DNA from: Clostridiales bacterium COT073_COT-073
GTDB taxonomy: Bacteria > Bacillota > Clostridia > Lachnospirales > Vallitaleaceae
DNA length: 64,000 nucleotides
Direction of reading: 5' to 3'
Assembly: GCA_003858485.1 (NCBI GenBank)
Contig: RQYD01000004.1
Coordinates: 1 to 64,000, forward strand
A program made the translations under genes and the position numbers. The notes under the pieces are model-generated. The model did not search any database, was not told the origin of the DNA, and worked only from the letters and a program-made list of their open reading frames with translations. Positions 41,204 through 50,658 of this stretch are shown piece by piece. Numbering within the stretch: the first letter of the stretch is position 1; the number at the start of each line of letters is the position of its first letter.

Positions 41204-41581
41204 TCTCATTCCTCCTTTCTTTGACTTTATTTGTACTGCTTTTTTATAAACAAAGCTCATTATAGCATATTCAAACCTCCATTTCAATATCGGAAAAAGT
41301 GACAAAGGCACTATGACAATTAAAGTCACCGTAATTCCTTATTCTTTGGGAATTTTCCAATCATTATTTTATTTTTATATTTCATCATTCATAATTGTTT
41401 ATTAAATTTTTCAGGTATTTTTATTCATTCTTTTTATGTATAGTAACAATGTTTTTAATTTCTTGTATAATAAAAATATTTTTTAATGTTATTTTTATAA
41501 AAAAATATGCATTTTGCTAAAAGCTCTTTTTTCTTAAACTTGCTTCCTTTTTCTGCTTCTTAGTGCCCAGCTTTATAGTTC

Positions 41582-41613
41582 AAAAATATCAGTCTATCTG
41601 AATTGATATTTTT
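41582..41613. promoter_or_regulatory. 10-bp inverted repeat in relA-MCP intergenic region
   Basis: AAAAATATCA (41582-41591) faces TGATATTTTT (41604-41613) around a 12-base spacer, 69 bp upstream of the chemoreceptor start. It could be an operator, or a terminator-like hairpin (TTTTT follows the stem in both directions). The rest of 41204-41681, about 480 bp of A/T-rich DNA between divergent genes, must hold both promoters; I see no other clear element. Confidence 0.4.
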
Positions 41614-41630
41614 GGCATTTTGATATATAT

Positions 41631-41658
41631 TAAAAAAAGTTTCGCCCATGGAGGATAT
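41631..41658 (+). promoter_or_regulatory. Possible sigma-28 (FliA/SigD) promoter of the chemoreceptor
   Basis: TAAA (41631-41634), a 16-base spacer and GAGGATAT (41651-41658) resemble the flagellar sigma consensus TAAA-N15-GCCGATAA, with one extra spacer base and two mismatches in the -10. Its distance to the start would leave a short leader with the AAGGAGG site. Weak match; inference only. Confidence 0.25.
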
Positions 41659-41681
41659 TTAACATCAAGGAGGACAGTCAT

Positions 41682-43844
41682 ATGAGCAACTCAACCAATT
41701 TAAACAACCAATCTAAAAATCTGGCCCGACATTCTTTGGCCTTCCGAATCAGCAGCGTTACCGGAGGGATCTTGTTTCTGATTTTTTCTATTCTGACAAT
41801 TTATATCTCTACTTCTTCTTATCATGTATTGCTGGATAAGCAACTTAAATTTGACCAAGCAGATAGTACCGTTCAAGCTGAATTATTCCGGCAGCTGATT
41901 GACGATGTATATCAAACCGCCAATCAGGCAATGGTCAGTATTGATGAACAGCTGTCGGCACCTAAAGCAGCACGCGGCCTTCGGCAATTGGCCCGGATCC
42001 ACGGTGCGATTTTAAAATCAAATGATAATATCTATTCATCGACAATTTGTTTTGAACCGGATGCATATGACGGAAAAGATGCCCTGTCCAGGAACTTTCA
42101 ACATCGTGATGAAGATGGCCGGATTGTCGTTTATGGACATCAATATAATGGGAAACTAGAGTATGAAGCGCTCGATAAAAGCGCTTATGCCGATCCAAAT
42201 AGTCCGACTTCCGAATGGTATTTTAAAACCAAAGAATTAAATGCTCCCTATCTAACGGACCCTTATGAATTTGATGGTCATAAATTAATTACCCTGAATT
42301 TGCCAATTCAGGAAAATGGCCAATTTATAGGGACATTAGCCGTTGATATCAGCTTTGATAAGGTCAGGCAGCGACTTTTAGAAGCCAGCTCCGAAAATTA
42401 TTTTTACAGTTTGGTTGACAGTCAGAAAATTTTTATTATTCATGGTTTAAACTCTGATTACAGTGGTTTGCCAGTGCAGCAGATCATTCCCAATGCCGAT
42501 CATTTATTTGAAGCGACTTCTGACCAAATTGAATATCAGGACTATAAGCTTACCTTAAACAACGGCCGCTATATTGCTTTAGCCATTCCTATTCATTTTC
42601 ATCATTTTGATAATATTTGGTATTTAATGTCGGAAGTCAAAGCTGATTACTTTTTAAAGGATATCAAGAAACTGACTTTCGGAACAATCATGTTTTCCAT
42701 TTTGGCAATGACTGCTGCTCTGGCCAGTATTGTCATCAGCGTTCACAAAATGGTACGCAAACCACTGATCAATATTCAATCAGTATTAAATTCGGTAGCA
42801 GAATATGATTTCCGCGATGATATGGTCCAGGCTAAAATAGCTCCTAACTTAAAGCGACTGGATGTTATCGGCAATATTTCCCGCAGCATTGATGTCATGG
42901 TAGAAAATTTTAAGCATTTAGCCCGAAACATGACCCGAAATTCGGAACGGGCAGTTGACACCTCAAATGAATTAGCTCAAACCGCCCAAGGTTCATTAAA
43001 GGCTGCCAATGAAATAGCCAATGCCATCAACAATATTTCCGAAAGCGCTTTGCACCAGGCAGAAAATACCCAATCAGCTTCTGACAATATTGAAGACATC
43101 CGCCATACCTTAATTGATAATTTAAATATCTTAGAAAATTTGGTTACCCAAACTCGCCGGATTGAAAAAATGAAATTAGAGGGTTATGAATCCTTATCAG
43201 AATTGGAAGTATTAACCAATCGTAGCTCTGAAGGCGCCACTGAAGTTAACCAGGTAATTATGGCGACCAATCAAAGTGCCCAGCAAATTGAAAAAGCCAG
43301 CGGTATGATTCAATCAATTGCCGACCAAACAAATTTATTGGCACTAAATGCCGCAATCGAAGCTGCCAGAGCTGGTGAAGCCGGAATGGGCTTTGCCGTC
43401 GTAGCTGAGGAAATCCGAAAGTTGGCTGAACAGTCAACCGGCTTTGCCAAGGAAATCAAACAGGTTATTTCCGGGCTACAGGATAAATCCTCACAATCGG
43501 TTAATATTATGGCCTCGATTCAGGAATTAGTGTCAACTCAGGATAAAAGTATCAATCGAACTAAAAGCCGTTTTGATAATATCGCAGTTGCTTTGGACGA
43601 AACCAATCAAATTGTTGAGCAGCTCAAGCAAACCACTGATACCATTAACCATAAAAACGAAAAAATGGTTGCCCTGCTTCAGAATTTATCAGCAATTGCT
43701 GAAGAAAATGCTTCTATTGCTGAGGAAGTCAATGCTTCTTCTCAGGTACAACTGGAAGAAGCTGCCCGGGTTTCTCATGCCGGTGAAGCCATGACTAAAG
43801 TTGCCGATTCGTTACAAAGAGAAGTAAACCGATTTAAAATTTAA
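41682..43844 (+). CDS. Methyl-accepting chemotaxis protein with Cache-type sensor
   Basis: 720 residues: transmembrane helix about 27-49, extracytoplasmic double-Cache-like domain about 50-325 ([38 protein letters not shown]), second helix about 331-353, HAMP about 355-410, and a long cytoplasmic coiled coil with the signalling tip [20 protein letters not shown]. It should report an extracellular small ligand to CheA/CheW. AAGGAGG lies eight bases before the ATG. It is the only clear plus-strand gene in the window and stands alone, divergent from relA. Confidence 0.93.
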   Translation: MSNSTNLNNQSKNLARHSLAFRISSVTGGILFLIFSILTIYISTSSYHVLLDKQLKFDQADSTVQAELFRQLIDDVYQTANQAMVSIDEQLSAPKAARGLRQLARIHGAILKSNDNIYSSTICFEPDAYDGKDALSRNFQHRDEDGRIVVYGHQYNGKLEYEALDKSAYADPNSPTSEWYFKTKELNAPYLTDPYEFDGHKLITLNLPIQENGQFIGTLAVDISFDKVRQRLLEASSENYFYSLVDSQKIFIIHGLNSDYSGLPVQQIIPNADHLFEATSDQIEYQDYKLTLNNGRYIALAIPIHFHHFDNIWYLMSEVKADYFLKDIKKLTFGTIMFSILAMTAALASIVISVHKMVRKPLINIQSVLNSVAEYDFRDDMVQAKIAPNLKRLDVIGNISRSIDVMVENFKHLARNMTRNSERAVDTSNELAQTAQGSLKAANEIANAINNISESALHQAENTQSASDNIEDIRHTLIDNLNILENLVTQTRRIEKMKLEGYESLSELEVLTNRSSEGATEVNQVIMATNQSAQQIEKASGMIQSIADQTNLLALNAAIEAARAGEAGMGFAVVAEEIRKLAEQSTGFAKEIKQVISGLQDKSSQSVNIMASIQELVSTQDKSINRTKSRFDNIAVALDETNQIVEQLKQTTDTINHKNEKMVALLQNLSAIAEENASIAEEVNASSQVQLEEAARVSHAGEAMTKVADSLQREVNRFKI

Positions 43845-43854
43845 TCTCTTCCAA

Positions 43855-44017
43855 TTAACTGAACTTTAGAGCGGCATATGGATTCCTCTACTTTTGCCAC
43901 TTACTACCTAAGATGGCTTGCGGTTACACACCGCTTTCGCACTTTTCTGCGAAAAGATGCTTCCGCGGCACATGCCATAAAAAAGACTGTTCCTGGGAAC
44001 GTGGGAAAGTTGAGTTA
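43855..44017. repeat. Dispersed intergenic repeat, copy A
   Basis: The segment from CTTACTACCTAAG (43900-43912) through GGCTTGCGGTTACACACC closely matches 59911-59943. A distal block AAAAAAGACTGTTCC (43979-43993) and GGGAAAGTTGAGTTA (44003-44017) matches copies at 59949-59986 and 61048-61083. The left edge, TTAACTGAACTTTA (about 43855), is an imperfect inverse of the right edge, so the unit may have terminal inverted repeats. An extra hairpin ACTTTTCTGCGAAAAG lies in the middle. Confidence 0.5.
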
Positions 44018-44040
44018 CGAACTTAAATTAACGCAGCTAA

Positions 44041-44084
44041 GGGCTGCTGTCAATGACCAAGCAATCATTGACAGCAGCCCTTTT
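44041..44084 (+). terminator. Strong terminator after the chemoreceptor
   Basis: A perfect 16-bp stem (GGGCTGCTGTCAATGA at 44041-44056 with its complement at 44065-44080) has an eight-base loop and is followed by TTTT. A preceding A-run on the other side is lacking, so the main direction is rightward. Confidence 0.85.
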
Positions 44085-44106
44085 CGTTGGCCTGATTATT
44101 CATTAC

Positions 44107-44152
44107 AAAAGCATGCCGAAAGTTTTTTTGATTCAACATGCTTTTGCTTTTT
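44107..44152. terminator. Second hairpin between convergent genes
   Basis: AAAAGCATG (44107-44115) pairs with CATGCTTTT (44137-44145), followed by GCTTTTT on the plus strand. It lies between the chemoreceptor and the convergent ABC permease and may end transcripts from either side. Confidence 0.55.
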
Positions 44153-44214
44153 AATGACTATATTTCGTCTTTTTAATATAATTTTTCATGGCAAACTTCT
44201 CGGCTCCACACAAG

Positions 44215-46338
44215 CTATTTGACTATTTGCTGATAATCCTCAGGCAAAATCTGGCGAGCATGCTCCTGTCCATTTTGCAGTTTCATGACCATAAGCACAA
44301 TTTCTCTGCCAGAACTGCTATAACGGGTAATCCGGCCGGAAACTGCCAAATATTTATCAAAGTCCCTGGCAGCTGTAACTTCGGCAATTGGTGCTTCATC
44401 CAGCTCTTCTGCCCAATCATAATATCCCCAGTCATTGAATCTGTAAAACATACGGTCATAGTCTGACACCTGATAAAAGACCAGTTTTTCAATCTCATCC
44501 TGCTCCAGTGTCACATCCAGGGCCTTGCTGTTCTGTTTTAGCCACTGCCTTAACTTTGGTGCCTGGCCATAAAACATATAGCTGTATTCATCAGCCATCC
44601 AGCTTTCCGTCGCTCCCTCTCTGGTCGCCCGGGGCAAATGATTGTACTGGTTTTTTTTGCTATCGGGATCTTCAAATAGCACCCGAATCCGGATTGGCAA
44701 ATGCTTTTGCATTATAATTTCATTTTCGCCATTTGTCCGCACTTCCATTTCCTCTGGCTCCTTGGCAGCCTGCCTGACTTCTGTCTGCAAAATGGTCAGT
44801 AACTCCTGCATTTCTTTGCCGGTAAAGCTTTCCTCGGTGCGTCCATTTTCTATACTAACCTTTATCATTGTCAGCTTTTTCACTTCCTCCTCATCCAAAA
44901 AGACATAACGCTTTTTAATAATCTCTTCACTCTGCATCAGTTCCTGATAAAATGGATTATCTATAAAATCGACTTCCCGGTAGCGGCGGGAAATAGTCCG
45001 GCCATCTTTAAGATAATAGGAAATAGATATATAACCAAACATCCGAATTTTTGATTCAGAACTATTTTCCGACTTATCTTTCAAAATATGCTGGTGAATT
45101 TGGCGCATCCGTTCGATATTTTCCGGCTCTTTAAAATAATAAGAATCATTTCGATATCCAATATCATCTCCAGGAGTGATCAATTTATATAGCTCCGTTT
45201 CAGCCAGAGCAAAATGATCACTGTTAAAATAAATGGATTCGATTTCTTCAGCCTTAGGAATATAACGCTCAAAACCAAATAAATCAATATCAATTGCTCC
45301 AAAAATACCAAGGGTTAAAGCCATTGCCGCAAATACCCCCAGCCAGGCTTTCTTTAAGTAAACCGTTTTCCAGGCGATCATAGCTGAAATGATGTAGCCC
45401 AGTATTGCCCCAATGACTGCTCCAATATAAAAATAAAGGTTGCTGTCCTTATCCTGGAAAAGTGCCAAACTGAAAAAGGCACTCATTAAAGCTACCATAC
45501 AAAAGGTAACCCCCACAATGAAGAAATACTTAATCGGCCGGAAACTGACCCACTCCCGATTACTTTCCATCTTTTTAAAGCGATAGAGCAAATAAGCAAC
45601 GACAAAGGCAAGCACTGAATAAATAGCCAGGAATCTGATTTTCTCCCAATAATCCGGTTGAACACCCCAAAAACCGTCAAAGAATATTTTCCGAAAAATA
45701 TCTATACTCTTAAAGAAGTCATGCCATGGATTTTGATCGGCAAAGCCCTGCAGCAGTTTCTGACCAATAAAGATGCCAGCCCCATCAAAATAAGTCGGCA
45801 ACCCAAAATAAATGGCAATAAAAACGATCTGCCAAATGGCTGAGCCGGTGATCATACCAATGGCGGTGGCAATAAAGAAATTGGCCACAAACAGCAAAAT
45901 CATAAAGATCAGCCATTGCATCAGCAGGGTGGGCAGCTGTTCCGTCCCTTCCTTCACTTTAAAAAAACAATATGGCACCATCAGACAAAAGTTAATTAAC
46001 AGCGGAACCAAATACAAGATTAACCCCGATAGAAATTGGCTGAAAAAAATCTGGATTTTGGTCGCCGGCAAACTCATATGAAAGGCTACTCCGTTATCGG
46101 TTTTCAGAAAATGAAATAAGATCATGGCACCGATCAGCGATACTAAAAAGGGAATAAAGACCGCTGGGGAAAATAAATACATTCCCAGTTTTTCTACATC
46201 CATCTCATAAGGATAATTGACCAAATACAGAGGATAAATCAAAAATAAATAAACTCCCCATAATATCGACAGCATCCCATACATTTTCAAGTTATTAATA
46301 ATCAGCTCTTTTCTACAAAAGGATATTCTGGATCTCAT
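44215..46338 (-). CDS. ABC-2 type permease with DUF6449-like extracellular region
   Basis: 707 residues. The N-terminal 350 residues hold about eight membrane helices (first at 19-40, IFFSQFLSGLILYLVPLLIN near 95), then a long soluble region from about 375 (KAEEIESIYFNSDHFALAET, PEDYQQIVK at the end) and no further helix. This matches the large permeases of GntR-YtrA-linked exporters. It overlaps its ATPase gene by 26 bp. It probably exports or handles peptides, lipids or antibiotics of the cell envelope; the substrate is unknown. Confidence 0.75.
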   Translation of the reverse strand: MRSRISFCRKELIINNLKMYGMLSILWGVYLFLIYPLYLVNYPYEMDVEKLGMYLFSPAVFIPFLVSLIGAMILFHFLKTDNGVAFHMSLPATKIQIFFSQFLSGLILYLVPLLINFCLMVPYCFFKVKEGTEQLPTLLMQWLIFMILLFVANFFIATAIGMITGSAIWQIVFIAIYFGLPTYFDGAGIFIGQKLLQGFADQNPWHDFFKSIDIFRKIFFDGFWGVQPDYWEKIRFLAIYSVLAFVVAYLLYRFKKMESNREWVSFRPIKYFFIVGVTFCMVALMSAFFSLALFQDKDSNLYFYIGAVIGAILGYIISAMIAWKTVYLKKAWLGVFAAMALTLGIFGAIDIDLFGFERYIPKAEEIESIYFNSDHFALAETELYKLITPGDDIGYRNDSYYFKEPENIERMRQIHQHILKDKSENSSESKIRMFGYISISYYLKDGRTISRRYREVDFIDNPFYQELMQSEEIIKKRYVFLDEEEVKKLTMIKVSIENGRTEESFTGKEMQELLTILQTEVRQAAKEPEEMEVRTNGENEIIMQKHLPIRIRVLFEDPDSKKNQYNHLPRATREGATESWMADEYSYMFYGQAPKLRQWLKQNSKALDVTLEQDEIEKLVFYQVSDYDRMFYRFNDWGYYDWAEELDEAPIAEVTAARDFDKYLAVSGRITRYSSSGREIVLMVMKLQNGQEHARQILPEDYQQIVK

Positions 46339-47218
46339 AGCCCTCTCCTCCTATCTCATAAATAAAAATTTCTTCCAGGCTCAGTGGAATAAAATCAATA
46401 AACATTGGCTGGTAAGCTGCAAATGCCTGCTCAATCTCTTCTTCTTTGCCCCGAATGACAAAGGAAAAAACCCGGCCGGTGCGACTGCTCTTTAATATTC
46501 TAAGGGGGAAGACCGCAAAATCCATTTCCGGATTTTCTTCGGCAAAAGCAATCTGCACTTTGTGTATATCGCCTTTTAAGTCATCCAGTTCTCTCTGTAA
46601 AAGAACCTTACCCAAATGCAAGATACCAACAGTATCACAAATATCTTCCAGCTCCCGTAAGTTATGAGAAGAAACCAGGACAGTCATCTCTCTGGTACTG
46701 ACATCCTGCATTAACAGTGACCAAATCTGACGGCGCATCACCGGATCAAGTCCATCGACCGGCTCATCCAAAATCATCATATCCGGTTTAACACAAATGC
46801 CCAGCCATAAGATAGCTTGCTTTTTCATCCCTTTGGACAGCTGATTGATTCGCTTGTTTTCATTAATTTTCAGGATTTCTTTAATTTTATGATAACGTTC
46901 CCAGTCAAAGTCAGAATAAATACCGGCAAAAAACTTAGCCATGCGTTTGACAGAGTACATGGAAAAGAAAAATAAATCATCCGGCACATAAAAAATGCGG
47001 TTTTTGACCTGCGGATTATTATAAATCTGTTGTCCATCCATGGTAATTTCTCCCCGTTCCTGCCGGAATACACCCATGATCGTTTTAATTAAAGTGGTTT
47101 TCCCTGAGCCATTAGCTCCGACCAGGCCATAGACTGAGCCTTTTTTGACAGAAAGACTGACATCGGACAAAGCCACAAAATCGTCATATTTTTTTGTTAC
47201 TCCGATTACTTCAATCAT
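46313..47218 (-). CDS. ABC exporter ATPase, YtrB-like
   Basis: 301 residues with Walker A GANGSGKTTL, a variant signature INQLSKGMKKQA, Walker B MMILDEPVDGLD and H-loop SSHNLREL. These are features of YtrB/CcmA-type exporter ATPases. It starts within the end of the gntR gene (8-bp overlap) and runs into the permease, so the three genes form one coupled operon. Confidence 0.88.
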   Translation of the reverse strand: MIEVIGVTKKYDDFVALSDVSLSVKKGSVYGLVGANGSGKTTLIKTIMGVFRQERGEITMDGQQIYNNPQVKNRIFYVPDDLFFFSMYSVKRMAKFFAGIYSDFDWERYHKIKEILKINENKRINQLSKGMKKQAILWLGICVKPDMMILDEPVDGLDPVMRRQIWSLLMQDVSTREMTVLVSSHNLRELEDICDTVGILHLGKVLLQRELDDLKGDIHKVQIAFAEENPEMDFAVFPLRILKSSRTGRVFSFVIRGKEEEIEQAFAAYQPMFIDFIPLSLEEIFIYEIGGEGYEIQNILL

Positions 47219-47588
47219 TGCTCTCCTCCTTTTCTATCCATTCCAGATAATTACAAATATCGGTTTTGGTCAAGCCTAAATGATAAGCCTTTTTGATCAG
47301 ATTAACAATTTCTTTTAATATCCTTTCCTGCTGTTCCTTAAGCTTAGCCGCATCCAGTTTCATAACATAATTTCCTTTTCCTGGTAAACTATACAAAAAA
47401 CCTTCCTGCTCCAATGCCCGAAACGCCTTTTGAATGGTATTCGGATTAATGATCAAATCCGCTGACAATTCCCTGACCGATGGCAGTTTTTCGTCGGCCT
47501 GCAAATTACCGTTAATAATATCAGTTTTGATGCTTTGCATTAACTGCAAATAAAGCGGTACCCGGCTTTTTAAATCAACCTGTATCAT
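47211..47588 (-). CDS. GntR-family regulator, YtrA subfamily
   Basis: 125 residues: winged helix-turn-helix at about 10-75 with VPLYLQLMQSIKTDIINGNL, ELSADLIINPNTIQKAFRAL and GKGNYVMK, then a short helical dimerisation tail, the YtrA form without a ligand domain. It should repress its own operon with the ABC exporter and respond to envelope-active compounds, as YtrA does in Bacillus. An operator candidate lies at its promoter. Confidence 0.9.
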   Translation of the reverse strand: MIQVDLKSRVPLYLQLMQSIKTDIINGNLQADEKLPSVRELSADLIINPNTIQKAFRALEQEGFLYSLPGKGNYVMKLDAAKLKEQQERILKEIVNLIKKAYHLGLTKTDICNYLEWIEKEESND

Positions 47589-47673
47589 TGTCTCCTCCTT
47601 TCTTTCCCATAAAATTTTTTCGATACAAAATTCTTATACCATTTAGCTGTAAAGATGTTTAGCTAACCATTCT

Positions 47674-47729
47674 AACTGTTATATTTATCCTAGTACAGTT
47701 ATTATACTTCCTGGTTTTATTTTTGTCAA
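47674..47729 (-). promoter_or_regulatory. Consensus promoter with adjacent operator for gntR-ABC operon
   Basis: On the minus strand: TTGACA (47724-47729), 17-base spacer, TATAAT (47701-47706), a fully consensus sigma-A promoter. Directly downstream is the inverted repeat AACTGT (47674-47679) / ACAGTT (47695-47700) with a 15-base spacer, covering the transcription start. A strong promoter with an operator on its start site suits repression by the adjacent GntR/YtrA protein. A second dyad, TAGCT/AGCTA, lies at about 47644-47665. Confidence 0.75.
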
Positions 47730-47762
47730 TATCTCCCTTGTTTTTTAATGAAATTCTAAAAA

Positions 47763-47831
47763 ACTGCTGCCAAATGCCTATTCCTTTCCGGCAGTTATCC
47801 AAACCACCCGGAAATCTTCGCATTGGCAGCA
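47763..47831 (-). terminator. Terminator after brnQ
   Basis: CTGCTGCCAAATGC (47763-47776) pairs with GCATTGGCAGCAG (47819-47831) with one bulged base, and an inner CCGG-containing stem. On the minus strand the structure is followed by TTTTTTAG. It begins 19 bp past the brnQ stop codon. Confidence 0.75.
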
Positions 47832-47849
47832 GCCTTGCTTATTTTCTAA

Positions 47850-49202
47850 CTATACTCTTACTTTTTTTCTAAATCTTGTATTTACTAATTTTACTCCATA
47901 AGTAACTGCCAAGACCACCAGGACCGGCACTACCCAAACCAATTGGAAATCATATAATGGCAGTTTCGACACCAGCGGATAAAGAAATGGAATTTTAATT
48001 CCCAGTCCCCCATCTTCGACTTTCATAGCCAGTGAACTAACTGTACTAATGACCAGTGTCAGGTAAACCGTACTCCGATAAATCAGGGCACTAGACTCAA
48101 AAAAGCGGTCCAGTAATGCCAATACAATCAAAACAATGGCCAGCGGATAAATAATAAATAAAACGGTAATATTATATTTTAAAATCGCATCCAAGCCGAT
48201 ATTGGCAAAGACCAAACTAAGCAATGTCCAAATTGTCACCCAGTTGCGATAGGATAATCGTTTGCTTAAAGTGGTAAAATATTTTCCTGAGGAAGTGATC
48301 AAACCAACGGAAGTGGTCAAACATGCCAAAGTAAAGATGCCGGCCACCAAAATTGCACCACCTTTGCCCAATAAATGCATGGATACCCGGCTTAAGATCT
48401 GCGCTCCATTTGTGGTTTCCGGAAACATCCCGGCACTGGCAGCTCCCAGATAAGCCAGAATAAAGTATATCACTGCCAATAAAAGTCCGGATAAACTTCC
48501 TGCCTTAATTGTCGTACGTACAATTCTTTTTTCATCTTTAATATTAAATTCCTGAATAACCATAGATACAATCAAACCAAAGTTAAGAGCCGCAATTGTA
48601 TCCATGGTCATATAACCATCAATAAAACCGGTCAAACTTGGATGGTTTTGATAGCTGTCTTTTAATGGTGCTCCCAGTTCCGGCATACCGCCAATCAAAG
48701 ACACTGCAAACATAATTACCATCAGGATAAGCAATGCCGGAGTAATAATTTTACCCATTCTCTCCACTAATTTACTAGGAGTCAGCGATAACCAGTAAGC
48801 CACTCCGAAAAAGACCAAAGTATATATTAATAACGATAAACGGCCTGAGAATGCCTCCGGCAGATAAGGCTTGATCGCCATTTCAAATGGTACACTACCT
48901 GCTCTGGGAATTCCCAGCGCCGGACCAATCGACAAATAAATGGCAGCTGTAAAAATGGCGGCAAATTTTGCATCGACTCTGGCTGATAAATTTTTCAAAC
49001 CATTTGACTTAGCAACTGCAATTACTCCCATCACCGGCAGAACCACCGCAGTCACACAAAAAAATACCATTGTGATCCACACATTTGTTCCAGCCATTTT
49101 TCCGGCCATTGGTGGAAAAATCAAATTACCGGCACCAAAAAACATACCGAATAACAAGGTGCTGACCATTAAATATTGTTTTACCGTTAATTTTTCTTTC
49201 AT
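47850..49202 (-). CDS. brnQ: Branched-chain amino acid transporter BrnQ
   Basis: 450 residues with twelve membrane segments, the cation-coupled BrnQ/LIVCS importer of Leu, Ile and Val. Typical segments are GMFFGAGNLIFPPMAGKMAG at the N-terminus, GIPRAGSVPFEMAIKPYLPE and LACLTTSVGLITSSGKYF. It is monocistronic, preceded by a T-box leader and its own promoter and followed by a terminator, so it should be induced when the cognate tRNA is uncharged. Confidence 0.93.
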   Translation of the reverse strand: MKEKLTVKQYLMVSTLLFGMFFGAGNLIFPPMAGKMAGTNVWITMVFFCVTAVVLPVMGVIAVAKSNGLKNLSARVDAKFAAIFTAAIYLSIGPALGIPRAGSVPFEMAIKPYLPEAFSGRLSLLIYTLVFFGVAYWLSLTPSKLVERMGKIITPALLILMVIMFAVSLIGGMPELGAPLKDSYQNHPSLTGFIDGYMTMDTIAALNFGLIVSMVIQEFNIKDEKRIVRTTIKAGSLSGLLLAVIYFILAYLGAASAGMFPETTNGAQILSRVSMHLLGKGGAILVAGIFTLACLTTSVGLITSSGKYFTTLSKRLSYRNWVTIWTLLSLVFANIGLDAILKYNITVLFIIYPLAIVLIVLALLDRFFESSALIYRSTVYLTLVISTVSSLAMKVEDGGLGIKIPFLYPLVSKLPLYDFQLVWVVPVLVVLAVTYGVKLVNTRFRKKVRV

Positions 49203-49394
49203 TTTAACTCCTCTTTTTCTTTGAATCGTATCCTATAGTTACTAAAATAATTTTAAAATAAAGGACCGCCTATTCCCCGACTTCATTCCTTACTTTTGCC
49301 CAAAGCTAATCACAATACATATGATGACCACTCAGCAATAAGAAAACTTTGTTTCCTCAGAAGGTTGTCAAATTATTTCCGGAATTGAAGCAAT

Positions 49395-49655
49395 AAAAAA
49401 TCCTTTGTATCTCTAAATACAAAGGACGAATTATCGTGGTACCACCTTTTTTCCCAATCAATGATTGGCTCTTACGCATCCATCAATGCTGTTTCTCGAT
49501 AACGGGAGATCAAACCGTCAATTCCTAATTTTGTTTCAGAATGAGCCTAAGAGATGATTTTCAAAATTAATATTTAAATAGCTCACACCAGCCGCTATCT
49601 CTCTGGATAAATCTTTAATTTTTACTCGTTCTCTATCATCGGCGTTGCCTTGTTT
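49395..49655 (-). ncRNA. T-box riboswitch controlling brnQ, probably Ile-specific
   Basis: The leader carries the T-box core AGGTGGTACCACG (49435-49447, minus strand) with the NCCA-binding bulge, followed by the alternative terminator TCCTTTGTAT / ATACAAAGGA (49401-49426) and TTTTTT. Upstream is a Stem I-like region with AGAGAGATAGCGGCTGGTG. The likely specifier loop reads GAAAATCATC, where ATC (Ile) is the best candidate codon in keeping with BrnQ; the pairing was drawn by eye. About 190 bp between the terminator and the start codon hold nothing I can name. Confidence 0.85.
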
Positions 49656-49661
49656 TCATAC

Positions 49662-49690
49662 ATATTACTCTATAACTTTTTAATTGTCAA
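49662..49690 (-). promoter_or_regulatory. Promoter of T-box-brnQ
   Basis: TTGACA (49685-49690), 17-base spacer and TAATAT (49662-49667) on the minus strand, placing the transcript start just upstream of the T-box Stem I. Confidence 0.65.
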
Positions 49691-49765
49691 GAGTAAATTT
49701 AATTTTTTTCGTTTTTTGATTTTTTGTCATTTTCTACTGTACTTATATTGCCTGACTCCCTTATA

Positions 49766-50182
49766 CTATTTCACTCCATTGGCAATTAACATGTCCCGAT
49801 ACAAAAAGTCTGAACCTCCAATATGCCGAAACAGCCATGAGACCAAGAATTTAACCAATCCTTTCCCAAATTCCAATTGATTTTCGTCCATTCCCGACAG
49901 ATCCAGGTTTTCAACAGCCTGTATCAAATCATCATGTTCTTTTTTATGTTCTTCTTCAAACTCATAATGAAATTGATGAAACAGTTTTTCCTCATAACGA
50001 AAATGATATATGGTATACTCTTTAATCTCCGTAACCACCGCCAAAAGATCGTCATAAATGTCTATTCCCTGTTCCGCATCATGCAACAACAATTCAACTT
50101 TGTTGATCAGCCGCACCAAATTCTGATGCTGCTCATCAATTGACCGAACTCCGATTTCATATTTCTTATCCCATAAAATCAT
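49766..50182 (-). CDS. Bacteriohemerythrin
   Basis: 138 residues forming the four-helix di-iron oxygen-binding fold. All seven expected ligands can be placed: His in DEQHQNL, His and Glu in YHFRYEEKLF, His and His in EEEHKKEHDDL, His and Asp in RHIGGSDFLY. It may buffer or sense oxygen or NO in the cytoplasm of an anaerobe. The frame is open to 50227, but GGGAG six bases before the ATG at 50182 gives MILWDKKYEIGV, the family start. Confidence 0.92.
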   Translation of the reverse strand: MILWDKKYEIGVRSIDEQHQNLVRLINKVELLLHDAEQGIDIYDDLLAVVTEIKEYTIYHFRYEEKLFHQFHYEFEEEHKKEHDDLIQAVENLDLSGMDENQLEFGKGLVKFLVSWLFRHIGGSDFLYRDMLIANGVK

Positions 50183-50274
50183 AATTATCTCCCTGCATTT
50201 CTTCTGTCTATTACTCAAATGTTCCATATCATATATCGAAACAACAGGGAGATAACATAATATTTTATATTCTC

Positions 50275-50553
50275 TTAATTCTTTGTTTTTTCTACTTCAT
50301 CCATTTTAGCAGTCATTTTGACAAGCAGCTCTTCCAAAGGCAAACCGCCTCTTTGCGCCACCATCTCCAATGTGGCGATTTTATCAATGGTATTAAAAGG
50401 CACCGGATTCAGCAGTTTTTCATACTTTGAGGAAATAGCAGGCATAAATTCACGAATATAAGAGTCAAATCGAAAATAATACTGCTTGTCGTTGTGAAAG
50501 GTTTCTATAATCTCCTTCATCACATCGGCTCTTTCCAGCAGATGGCAATTCAT
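50275..50553 (-). CDS. DUF1858-like small protein
   Basis: About 92 residues. The C-terminal two thirds (FDSYIREFMPAISSKYEKL, then PFNTIDKIATLEMVAQRGGL and PLEELLVKM) follow the DUF1858 pattern, a short helical domain often joined to hemerythrin-like or ScdA-type proteins. The Cys pair of some DUF1858 proteins is absent. No good ribosome binding site is visible; the ATG at 50553, a TTG at 50568 or a later ATG are all possible. It is followed by the hemerythrin gene, which suggests a shared redox or oxygen role, but this is inference. Confidence 0.55.
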   Translation of the reverse strand: MNCHLLERADVMKEIIETFHNDKQYYFRFDSYIREFMPAISSKYEKLLNPVPFNTIDKIATLEMVAQRGGLPLEELLVKMTAKMDEVEKTKN

Positions 50554-50658
50554 AATATTACATCCCAATTACACCGGCACTTCCAGGGAAGATGTGATGC
50601 TCCGTATCCAAATAGAATTGCACCAATTCATTTTCATCAACAAAAGGTTTCTCTTTTC

